A stretch of 64,000 bases of DNA from Penelope pileata (Eukaryota > Chordata > Aves > Galliformes > Cracidae): contig WBMW01005542.1 of NCBI GenBank assembly GCA_013396635.1, forward strand, positions 2,073,235 to 2,137,234, read 5' to 3'. Under the pieces are notes generated by a model, which was not told the DNA's origin, searched no databases, and saw only the letters and a list, made by a program, of their open reading frames with translations. Shown here piece after piece: positions 13,086 through 22,943 of the stretch (position 1 is the first letter of the stretch; each line of letters starts with the position of its first letter). A program made the position numbers and the translations under genes.

Positions 13086-13270
13086 GGCAGTGGACTGGGC
13101 TACCCAGGGAAGTGGTGGAGTCCCTGTTGCTGGAGATATTTAAAAGACACGTGATGTGTGGATATGGTGCTTAGGGACATGGTTTAATGGTGGACTTGGC
13201 AGTGTTTGGTGATGGCTGGACTTGATGATCTTATGGATCTTTTCCAGCCTAAATGATTCTATGGTTCTAT
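13086..13270 (+). mobile_element. CR1 LINE 3' tail, plus strand
   Basis: Short 5'-truncated CR1. It has the conserved block ggctacccagggaagtggtg, the region ggcagtgtttggtgatggct, and the tail gatgatcttatggatctttt followed by aaatgattctatggttctat. The wording of the 3' region differs from the other copies in the window (no 'precious' wwGGCAACC-type block), so it belongs to another CR1 subfamily. Confidence 0.92.
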
Positions 13271-14549
13271 CATCTGCAAGAAGTCTGCAAGTTAAAGTAG
13301 CACCAGAAATAGAAATCGAATTTTTATCTTACTATTCATTTCTATCTCCTTTTGAGTGATTTTTAGGGCCTTTTTATGTCTTCAAGGAAATCAAAATCAA
13401 AAAATTAGGTTCCACTGTTGCTAGTTAACTCTTTTTTTTTTTTCTTTTCTCTCACAATTGTCCTTTCTAAAGCCATATAAATTGCTCTCAAGTCAGGAGT
13501 TTTCCCAGACATACTTTAAAAAGACAAGGAAGCCTTATTTAGTAATCTACATGTAGATTTTTGAATTATTTTCTTTTCTTTTTCTATAGCATTAGTAAGA
13601 AATAGTTCCCAGTGCTTGCTATGGTTAAAGCAGACTGTCAGCGGTTTGACACAGCACCCAAGACGATTTGTAACCATCTGACACCGTAACACTCAGCTAT
13701 TCCTAGCGCACATTTCAAAAGCAATTTTTAGTCAACCAAGCCTTAAAAAATACTGTGTTTGTCCACATTCAGTCATTTAAAACATTATAATAGGAGATAC
13801 TTCTGGATTATAGTTCCTTTTGGACTCAAATCAAACCTCTTTGCTATTTAATAAAAAATGCTGAAGTACTTTAAAGACATTTATCATATGACGTCCAGTG
13901 GGGATGCACTACACTTTTTGAGATGCCTGGTTTATACTGACAACAATTTGAACACATTTATGTTGTCTCATCAAAAACTCAGTAGTTTTGGCTTTCAAGA
14001 GGATGTTTTTTAAACATCTTGGTTAAATGGAGAATTTGACTTTCTGCCCGGGACGCCCTGAGAGCTGCTCCTTACAGAAAAGGAGGAAAAAAAAGAACTG
14101 ATAGGGTAATAAATCCCAGCATTTTTCTCTAAACAAGGGTTGTTTTAGTTAAACTAGCATTCATTTCATTTATAATGTTTCTTTAGGCTTTTACATTTAA
14201 TAAAAAACTTTGGACTCATCCATCACTACACACACTTTACTGATTTCACTTTAAACAGAGCTGACTAGAACTTCCTTTTATCAAGTCTATTTTGCCTGGC
14301 AGTTGTGGACTAATTTGTTTTCACTTTCAAAGATTTGGTATCTTTGCACTGAAGTGAACACAATGTTTGTCAGACGTTCGCTCCGTGGGGAAACGAGTCC
14401 TCATGAAATTAACGTGTCCATCTAGAGCACGTGAACACAAATTGCTGTCTCTTAGGAGGACTGATTGATTGTCCCCTGAGCCGGTGAAGGTGGAGGGTGC
14501 TGGGTGGGGGACACGTGCTGCTCTGCACTGTGCCACAGCACAGCTGCAG
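13271..14549. other. AT-rich non-coding segment
   Basis: Low GC and many A and T runs. No open frame longer than 60 codons before 14327, and no repeat family recognised. Confidence 0.5.
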
Positions 14550-14646
14550 GCTCAGAAAGGGCACAGGGGGAGACAAGAATGTGCAGGGAGAGATGAAGTC
14601 TCAAATCTGGCATCCAAAGGCTGTAAGGAAGAAAAGTGAAGCTCAG
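14550..14646 (+). other. Exon-like segment of unknown status
   Basis: Ninety-seven bases between an acceptor-like cagctgcag and a consensus donor (gctcag followed by gtaagtag). One frame is fully open, with basic residues at the end (WHPKAVRKKSEAQ); the other two contain stops. It ends in phase 0, which does not join the next exon candidates in their best frame. It would join them in the alternative frame described under findings. It lies about 100 bases upstream of a CR1. I cannot decide whether it is spliced. Confidence 0.22.
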
Positions 14647-14757
14647 GTAAGTAGTAGGATCTGCAAAGAGTGTAGGGAGTTTTGCTGAGCACAAAGGTCT
14701 TTTGGGATTCTGCTAGCCTGAAAGATGCTCTGCTTTTCCCATACATCCCTGTGGGCT

Positions 14758-15470
14758 CATAGAATCACAGAATCGTAGGGGTTGGAAGATACCTCTGGAG
14801 ATCACTTAGGCCAACCTCTGCTAATACGGGTTCCCTACAGTAGATCACACAGGAAAGTGCCCAGGTGGATTTAGATTATCTCCAGAGAAGGAGACTCCAC
14901 AATGTCTCTGGGCAGCCTGTTCCAATGCTCTGTCACCCCCAAAGTAAAGAATTTTTTTCTCGTGTTTGTATGGAGCTTCCTGTGTTTCAGTTTGCGCCCA
15001 TTGCCGCTTGTCCTGTCGCTGGGCACCACTGAAAAGAGCCTAGTCCCATCCACTTGATTCTCGTCCTTCAGATATTTATAAGCATTGATCTGATCCTTTC
15101 TCAGTCTTTTGTTCTCCGGGCTGAACAGCCCCAGGTCTCTCAGTCTTTCCTCACAAAGGGTATGCTCCAGGTGTCTCGTCATCTTTGTAGTCCTCTGCTG
15201 GACTCTTTCCAGAAATTTCATACCTTTCTTGAACTGGAGAGCCCAGAACTGGACACAGTACTCCAGGTATGGCCCCACCAGGGCAGAGCAGATGGGGAGG
15301 ATCACCTCCCTCAACCTGCTGGCCGTGCTCTTTTTAATGCACCCCAGGATACCATTGGTCTTCTTGGCCATAAGCTCACACTGCTGGCTCATGGCCAACC
15401 TGCTGTCCTCCAGGACGTTGGATCCACATGCTTTCCATTGGTAAGAGCAGCTCACCCCTAGCCCTGCGTT
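14758..15470 (-). mobile_element. CR1 LINE, 5'-truncated, minus strand
   Basis: The 3' tail at the left is catagaatcacagaatcgta, followed by ggttggaagatacctctgga. A minus-strand frame stays open through the ORF2 C-terminal region, with TNGILGCIKKSTASRLREVI, YCVQFWALQFKKGMKFLERV, RLRDLGLFSPENKRLRKDQI and EHWNRLPRDIVESPSL in order. It differs in wording from the 6.8 kb copy (TSGNGRKLKHRKLH instead of TRGNGFKLKEGR), so this is another CR1 subfamily. The right (5') border is uncertain and lies between about 15415 and 15475. Confidence 0.93.
14871..15470 (-). pseudogene. CR1 ORF2 C-terminal fragment, still open
   Basis: About 200 codons of ORF2 without an internal stop on the minus strand, ending at 14871 shortly after WNRLPRDIVESPSL. 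The CR1 product usually continues a little further (FKARLDGAL-type ending), so it stops early. It has no start of its own; an upstream ATG at 15572 lies in non-CR1 flanking sequence. Openness here reflects relative youth, not function: the endonuclease and RT palm are absent. Confidence 0.8.
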
Positions 15471-15475
15471 TCCCG

Positions 15476-17712
15476 ATCCAGTGAAACAGCTGGTGCAATC
15501 CTGTCCCAAGCTTGTGTTGAGAGGATGATCAAAAAGTTTGTGCATGGAGTTAATGTAAGAGTAAGAATACAACTTTTATATTTAATTTTGGTGCAGGAAA
15601 AGATGGTACTGGAAATTGGTCTGGCTGAAGAAGGGATGTAGCGTTTGTATGATATAGCTTACAAAATGTTTTCTACAGCAGCAGATAACATAAACTCCAG
15701 TGAGAAAACACATGAAAGGAAGAAACTTCAGAAAGCTTCCTCCGGGTTTATTCCATCAAGAGCAGGACATGGGCCAGAAAGAAATCTCTGCTTTGGCAAT
15801 TGAGCGCAGAGCCCCATGCTCCCTTCTCCCCACCACACTGAGCAGAGAGCAGATGATGGCCAAAACCCCTGCTGCACTGGGGTGGATGTAGAGGCAGGAA
15901 CTGCTGCAGCAGAGTAAGGGGTTAGTTTGCTTTTCCCCAGTATGTTGCAGGAACCATGATGTACACGTTCACCATGTCACCCAGCAGCATCTGACTGTGC
16001 AGCCTTTGCAGGTTGTCTACTGCAGGCTGAAAAACTTCAGAAATTTCATTTGACCCAGCACTGCAAAAAAAAAGCTATATTTTGCATAAAGCCAGCACTG
16101 ACCAGCTTATAACTGTGCATGAGTCCCAAGTTATTACTTCTCATAGTTGGCTTTTTTCCCCACACTTGAATTAAGTTGGTCCAATCATTTAAAAGGTCTT
16201 CTGAAAAACTCAGGATGGTTATATGTGAGAGGAAACCAGCTCAGCATTAATCAGGCTCTGCAGCTTTGCTCTGCGGTTGGACTGCTGCATGTGATGGGGA
16301 GGAAGGGGGTTGCCAGAAACCCTTTGTTAAAAACAGTAATAAATGCAACACCAGCAGCCACTTATCAGGTTTCAAATGCACTACATTCCTCCAGGAGCTT
16401 GTTTTTCCTTTCTTTTCTTTCATAAATTTCCAAGCTGACACTTGTAGACACACTAACTGTCAGGAGGTAGTTATGATTACCCTGTAAGTCCTAAGAAAAT
16501 CCTGGCTTGCCTTGCAGCACTGGTGTTTTCTCCTGGCTCTTGGAGTGGGTGCTCCTATGTAGTGCCCCAGCTGTCAGTGCCCCACTGAAACCCTGGGAAC
16601 GTCGCCCAGCCTTGAGGCTCACCCACCCCTACAGCAGCTGCAATAACACAAGGGTCATTTCAGACCTGTCCTGCAGACCTGTGGCGTGGAGTTAGGAATG
16701 AACACCAGAGGTGGGAGGTACTTTGTGCAGCCATCCTTCCTCGTTATCATTTCAGTAATGTTAGAAAGGCAGGGAATCCAGCCCCAAATACCAGTTATTT
16801 CTGAAGTGCTCTAATGTTGCTTGCATTTGGTGCAGGTCTGAAGACAGTGACATCTCTTCTGTCCTACCATGAGAGAGGTGAATAAAAGAGAGGCCATGGA
16901 CAGAAAGGTTGGTTTCTCCTCACTCCAGTGCTTTGGGTTTCTGGACCCTTTCCAATGGCTCATGGCTGCTCTCTCTCATGCAGGGAGGAAACAGCCAAAT
17001 GAATGGCTATCTTCAGAGAATGGTGTCCATAACTGTCATTTTTCCTGCCTAGTCTTTTTGCTGGGAAGCTTTGTCCATGGAGAAAGGAAGGCACACAGAA
17101 ACTGCTGGATTTGAACAAGAAGGGGATCTTGATAGTTAGCTATACACTTTGGTTAGCAGATTCTCATGGGCAGATGCACAGGACTGCAATTGGTGACTCA
17201 GGAAAAAAAAAAACCTTTCGCAAAGAGAAGAGCCTTTCTGTCCTTCTCAGTCAGCAACTGGGATTTGCACTGAAATATAAAGCCCTGTGTCTCCTGTACA
17301 GGAGTAAATCCGGTATTTAGTAATTGAAGTTATGCCAAGTATCTCTATCAGTGTGTAATCTTTTGGGTTGTTTTTTTTTTTTTTTCCAAATCCCGCTCAT
17401 TTTGTGGCTTTATGACAATGGCATCTGGAGGTTAAAGATGAGTACAACTAAAAGAAGATTGAAATGGTTTCATTTACAATACAAAGTCGTAGTACACAAC
17501 TATTTGTTTAACTTCGGCAAGTTTCCAGGAGAACACCTTCCTTCTTTTTGCTCAGTGACAAAACCAGTAAATAGGGTGACATGGCTTCTCTTTGGTTTCT
17601 TGATTTTCCATTATTGTTTACCTCTCTAGCAGGTCCCATTTTATTCTCTCTAATACCTAAACGGCCTAATTTAAAATCTCTCTATTCCTTCTGTTTTTAT
17701 TACTCATTTCAG
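15476..17712. other. Non-coding segment, possible upstream intron
   Basis: No recognised repeat. A segment at 16839-16880 has an acceptor-like tttggtgcag and a donor-like gagag followed by gtgaat, but its frame is ambiguous. If the gene ending at 30667 is real, its earlier exons should lie here or further left. I could not find any with confidence. Confidence 0.35.
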
Positions 17713-17748
17713 CTACGTCAGCCTTCCATCGGAAGAAAGGGCGACCAG
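17713..17748 (+). CDS. Candidate internal exon 1 of an unidentified gene
   Basis: Thirty-six bases behind a strong pyrimidine tract (attactcatttcag) and before a weaker donor (gaccag followed by gtttga). Read in the frame that fits the following four candidates, it encodes TSAFHRKKGRP, a basic stretch, and leaves one base that completes a valine codon with the next exon. It needs one base from an upstream exon that I have not located. The weak donor and short length make this the least certain of the five. Confidence 0.3.
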
Positions 17749-17837
17749 GTTTGAATGTAAAATCCTACACCCTTGGTTTAGTTGCATTCTAATATTTCAG
17801 CATTATTTTCCATAACTTTCCTTCTGCTTCCCAACAG

Positions 17838-17963
17838 TTTGTTCAAATTCCCTACCTAAACTACCTGCTCAACAGAGGTGTTCTTGCGCTGTCCACAACG
17901 GTGCTGGGATTGATTTTTGGAGCAGCTGCAGTTGCTTTGGGATCTCCTTGTGTGTTTGAAAGG
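17838..17963 (+). other. Sequence behind a strong splice acceptor, exon status unclear
   Basis: The acceptor tract ttccttctgcttcccaacag is as good as any in the window. One downstream frame is open and hydrophobic (GVLALSTTVLGLIFGAAAVA), resembling a membrane segment. The possible donors (gagGTGTTC, acgGTGCTG, aagGTTTAA) are poor. It lies only 89 bases after the previous exon candidate. I do not include it in the gene model. Confidence 0.2.
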
Positions 17964-18235
17964 TTTAAGATATTTGTCTCCAGCATGCATTGTTTTGCCT
18001 TTGCTTACCTTGAGTTTCACTTCTCAGTGAGTTGACCGACGACTGAGCTTTGTGAGGTCCCCCAAAATGTCAGCCAACCTATATATAATAACAATTGGTT
18101 GCCGAGTTTACCCCTTCACGTTTCTTCTTTTCCCAGGATATTAATGAATCTGACAAATAATATAAGCCCAGCTTGGCAAAGTGATTAAACATAGACTTGT
18201 TTGCTCTGCTCAGAGGAATGCTTGAGTGCATGTTT

Positions 18236-18330
18236 GGCCCTGAACCAATTCATACAGTGAGACTTAAGCACAGGCTTAAAGCTAAGCACGTGCTCAAGTG
18301 TTCTGCTGAACAGAAATTGGGTGGGCTTCG
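18236..18330. repeat. Old palindromic repeat (MITE-like)
   Basis: Two nested inverted repeats. The inner arms are cttaagcacaggctt (18263-18277) and aagcacgtgctcaag (18284-18298), matching at 12 of 15 positions. The outer arms are ggccctgaaccaatt (18236-18250) and aattgggtgggctt (from 18315). The wording resembles palindromic interspersed repeats built on TTAAGCACGTGCTTAAGT that are common in turtle, crocodile and bird DNA. The family name is not certain to me. Confidence 0.55.
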
Positions 18331-19812
18331 TTAGCACAAACCCTTTGTGTTGTTCATCTTATCACCATGTTAAAAGCTTAGTTCTTTTTGTTTTTCAAGT
18401 TTCATTGCTTCTTATGCACTTCTGTAGCACCATCTCTTTTTTAACAATACTGCTAAACATCTGTAGGAATGGCTCATATGAGAAATCTTGAACAATCTCC
18501 TCAAAGGAGGTCTCCTTTAATCTTTACTTTATTAGTCCTTTACTTTTCTAATCTTTATATTTCTAGTCTTTATTTTGTCAGTGAGTTCAGAGAAGCACAG
18601 AGCATTCAGAGAGGTGAGAGCAAGGAGTAAACCTGAACAACAGAGAGCAGAAAAGTCTAGTATTCAAACCACTCACATTTCAAATGCTTTTTAGAGAGTG
18701 TCTTTCATTCCAGTTTCTAATTAATAATTTATAAAATGGATACTGGCATTTAAGCTCCAAAAAGTGATGCACCTCTTGGGGGAACTTCTGAGCATGCCAA
18801 GGCATCCCCAGTTACTGTCAGCGCAGGCTCAGCTGATACCCCATAGCCCTTTCTAAGGTGGAATAATGAAGAAAATGAGAAAGCTATGTCTTTGAGAGGG
18901 CTCTTTCTAAAGACCTTCACGTTTCATAACCTAACTGCGATTTCTGTTTCATCGTTTGCCACCCAATGTATATATTATTGAGAAGCTCACTTCTTTTTGA
19001 GGTTTTTATTGATTTCACCTAGCATATGTGTGAGGTTGGAGAGATGCGGTTTATTAAAAGATGCTGCTATAAAGGCAGTGCTGTCTAGTTCCTCCTCTCA
19101 AGAGCACCTGACTCTGTGGTTCCTATGCACACAAACCCTGCTGGTTAGTTCAGTGCAGGATGCTGGTAGCAGCAGGGCTAGTCTGTGCCTGAGATCAATA
19201 GCTCTTGTAGGTCATCTTTACTCCATCTTTTTTATCTGATTTTCATCCAGTAATAGAATGACAGTGATAAAAGAAAATGTTTGTGTGGCTTAGCTTGTGT
19301 TTTCATTCAAAATCCAAAAGGCAGTGCTTTCACAAGCTCTCAGTCAAGGCTGGGAGGCCTTTAGCTGCAGCTGTTTATTGTGCCCGTGACTTGGGTATTT
19401 ACACAGTTGTGACTGGAACAGAGATGGTGATAGTTTGGGTGTTGGTTCTGTATGAGGGAATTCCTCCCTAAAGCAAAAAAGACATATTGAGGGGAGCTGC
19501 TCAGAAAAGAGAGATTTCTACATCTGGCAATATTGGATTTCATGTCTGTAAAGCAAAAATGATATTATGCACATAACAAAACATAAACACGTTGTAAAAT
19601 GCATTCAGCCCAGATTCCAAACACATTGAACACTGCATGATTTAATGATGGATAAACTAAGAAAAATATCCCAGTGGGGGGAACTACAGACTCCAGAATG
19701 ACAGCTGCTATCATTCCAAAACAAGTAATTGTTTATAAATGAATATTTTTCATGATAAATTATTGAATTACATGAAAATCAGATGACTGCCTGCTGCCAA
19801 ATTTGTTTTCAG

Positions 19813-19845
19813 TTTCACAAGACAGAATGGAATGTACTGCAGACG
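19813..19845 (+). CDS. Candidate internal exon 2 of an unidentified gene
   Basis: Thirty-three bases with a good acceptor (aaatttgttttcag) and a consensus donor (agacg followed by gtgagtga). In the frame that continues into the next exons it encodes SQDRMECTAD plus split codons at both ends. A second frame (FHKTEWNVLQT) is also open, so this exon alone does not decide the frame. The length is a multiple of three, so skipping it would keep the frame. Confidence 0.4.
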
Positions 19846-20297
19846 GTGAGTGAAATTAAAAGCTGCTGGTCTTCTCCCACAAAGGGCTGATATTTTCCCT
19901 TAGACATTCCCAGTATCTCATAAACCTGCAGAATAGTGGTCCTGGGGAATGGCTATCTAGCTAGATATCCAAAATATTTTTGATATATAGGATTTCAGGG
20001 AATCTCTGCCTAATCTGAGCCAGTTGTAGTGTAAGGTGCTATTTCATATTTATCTTGTGCTGCTTTCTTGTCCAGACCCACAGAGCCCCAATACCTGTGA
20101 GAACCACTGGCCCTTGCAGGGACACTCTCAAAATATTTTTAACCATGGGATTTCTCTTTTCCTTCTCTCCTGTTGCATTTGAATCATTTGAAAACACACT
20201 TTCCTTTACATGTTTTGGTCATATTGAAGTTGGTAAGTCCTTGCCTTTCCCCAGTGTTTCAAACAAGGATGAAAATAACCTGGAGTGTCTGTTTCAG

Positions 20298-20349
20298 CTG
20301 AACTACGTCTTGAAGTCCTTGCTGGACCAGAGCTTCCAACACAGCTACG
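20298..20349 (+). CDS. Candidate internal exon 3 of an unidentified gene
   Basis: Fifty-two bases between tggagtgtctgtttcag and a strong donor (gctacg followed by gtgagttt). In the frame that chains to the downstream exons it encodes AELRLEVLAGPELPTQL and leaves two bases that complete an arginine codon in the next exon. The competing frame (NYVLKSLLDQSFQHSY) has G or C at almost every third codon position, as many bird genes do, which argues for that frame locally. The splice signals make this a strong exon candidate. The frame is the open question. Confidence 0.5.
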
Positions 20350-21218
20350 GTGAGTTTTCTGGGAGCAAGACATTCAAGACCACAGTTTCCAGCTCACCTT
20401 TAACAGTATTTTCAATCCACACCACCTCAGTCAGCTGGTTCATGACTCACTAACATTAGTGGCACAAGCTCTCAGATGAGAACAAAAAGTCCTGCGTAAT
20501 CTATTTTGTCTCAGAGAACCACTGAGCCTGCTGAGCTAAATCCTGTACTGGCAGCTTTGGTATCAGATTTGAATTTTGAAAGGCAGCACAGCCATATCAC
20601 ATTTCTTTATGCAACCTCACCTAGCTTCCAGATCTCCACTGCATCTTTCTGTCAAGTAAGTAAATGGCAATAAGGCCATCAGCCCAACCCTGCTGTCTTA
20701 GCAGAGAAATGTAATTGGTTCCCATCCCAGAGTGGGCAATTCCTAACTGGATGTGAACCTGGAGGCTACTCAAAGTGCACAGAAATTAGATCTTTCCAGC
20801 TCACACCAGTTCTACTAAAGCAGTGCAATGATTTTGGGTTGCAAGGGCTGGAACCTCATGAGGTGATACAAAATTTAGGATTAAGTATCAAGGTTTCCCA
20901 CATTGGCCATGCTATTCCTTCGTCTTCCTTTCCTGGCTCTATTTTTGCTGTCCTATCAAACATAAAGTCACTGTCTTTATTTCCCAGGCTCTTTATCATA
21001 TATAGCTGCCAGGACTTTCTATGTAAGGTATGAGAATGTCCAAAAGGGTTTAGAGTGAAGGTTCCTCTGCTGCAGCATCCTGCCTCTGGCAGGGCAGCCA
21101 ATCTGCAGGCAAGGCTACAGAACATGAAAGGCTGCAGTGACCGCCTCCCTGCCAAAGCCTCTCACTTGCTCTCAGCCTGTCGCTTGCAAACCACTTTAGC
21201 TGGAAATCACAGCTTTGT

Positions 21219-21374
21219 GTTCAATAATCCTTGATGAACTTTTCTGCCTTATATTCTTCTAGTGATTTTTGAACCCGTCAGTACTTCTGGCTGCTGTTGA
21301 ATCTTATAGAAATGAGCTCCTTGTTTTGACTACGCATTGTGTAAAGAAAAGAACATTTCCTTTAAACCTGCAGG
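21219..21374 (-). repeat. Ancient LINE 3'-end remnant, copy 1
   Basis: The block ttgactacgcattgtgtaaag (21326-21346) recurs at 62192-62212 with three differences and the same orientation. On the minus strand the flanking sequence gives FFxTQCVV-like residues. That resembles the [F-T-x-x-V-V-x-x-W-N] signature near the ORF2 end of CR1/L3-type LINEs. It is far too diverged to be one of the modern CR1 copies in this window. Confidence 0.35.
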
Positions 21375-22798
21375 AGATGTCCATGATTACATATATGTGC
21401 CTGTGATTTTCTAGGTATAGGTGTACATATACACATACTCTCACAATTTGTGTATCATATGTCTTTTAAGGGCTAGTTTGTTTTTCTTTGGCATTTACCA
21501 GAAAAGAAACTGCCAAATTTAATAAATTAAATTCAGTTTTAGGAAGAAAAGCCTCTCTGTTGTTTCCCCCATCTGACCTTTGCCTTCCTGTCCCTCTGTA
21601 CACTAAACTCTAGATTCACTTTTCTCTGCTGTATTTGAAAACTGTCTAAATCAACGTTCTTGCTGCTACAGACAGCATAAGGAAGAACAGGAAATCAGGT
21701 CAGGTAGTAACAGCAAAATAATGGACTATCCACAAGCTTAGCACAAGGAGATAAAAAAAAAAATTCTGCCTAGCTGTCACTGAAACAGTAATCAACAGTG
21801 TTGGATGGTGTCAAATGTATGTGAGGGTGGGTGCAGAGTCTCTTTGGCTTCAAAGACCAAAACATGATGTCTTTTGACTATTTCTGTCCCCTTCTTTTTC
21901 CCCTTTTTTCTTCTTTTTTTCGCCTTTTATTTCCTAAATTAAATTGCATGGTCATGCCATAAGTGAATTCTGATGTTATAATGTCAGACCTTGGTGATAC
22001 AAATCTCATCACAATTCAGACATTCACCGCTTCAATAGTGTTGCTCAGTGAAAGCTTGTATGTGTTGACCCTGCCTGTCAACTGCTTCTGGATATGGCAT
22101 TCGACTTCTTTTGTTTGTTTTTTTTTTTTTTTCAGCACCTTTTGGACAGATCACTTTGTGATGAGCTTCTGATTTAGGAAAAAATGCTGACTTTTCCTGA
22201 TAAAGGGCCCCAAGCAAGCAGTTTTCATCCAGGCTTCATTCTACAGCATGAGGATGAATAAAAAGGACTTAGAGAGTAGCACGGGAGTAGAGCAAGGCTT
22301 TCAGTCTCTCTGATCAGTAGATAAGAGCCTCACCAACCCTAGTCAGGGGTGTTCACCTTACATTGTACAGAAGCAAAAAGCATCTCCAGATCCAGAGATA
22401 ACCAGTCCCACAGATGACATTAAAGCAAGCTACAGCTGGAAGAAAGTCCTGTTATTAAACAGCAGTGATTTGAGGGCTATAGGAGTGGTACATTTGGCAT
22501 TCGGATGCTTTCACCTTTCTACAGCTGCACATGGTTCACTCCAGCCAGGTTGTGGAATGTTAATTTGTGCCTCATCAATACTAATGGACCAGGAATTATG
22601 ACATGTTTTATGTTATCATTCATTTAAAACAGATAGTTTAGATTTCAGCCACAAGCTAAAGTTTATATAGATTATATTTATTACAAACAACAGTGAACAC
22701 TTAAGAGCCATTATTTTAAATCTAAATGACATCGTGTTTAGTATCCATTTCCTCTGCCTCTGAAATGCGCAGCTTGTGGAGTCTGTCATCTTTCCCAG

Positions 22799-22943
22799 GA
22801 AATCTCCTGGATATGAAGCGACAACTCCTCACAAGTTACCAGAAATGGGAGAAAATGTGGAGCCCCATGCGGATGAGCTGTTTCACATTACAAGAATTTA
22901 CAATGAGCATCTGACAGAAGAAAAGCAATGGAGTTTGGGAAGG
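22799..22943 (+). CDS. Candidate internal exon 4 of an unidentified gene
   Basis: One hundred forty-five bases behind ctgtcatctttcccag and before a very good donor (gggaagg followed by gtatgtc). One frame is open throughout: KSPGYEATTPHKLPEM followed by PHADELFHITRIYNEHL and TEEKQWSLGR. It is acidic and hydrophilic, the second half likely helical. It accepts two bases from exon 3 and ends exactly between codons. The alternative frame (GNLLDMKRQLLTSYQKWEKM) hits a TGA at 22913-22915, 28 bases before the donor. I do not recognise the protein; no catalytic motif or membrane segment is visible. Confidence 0.55.
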
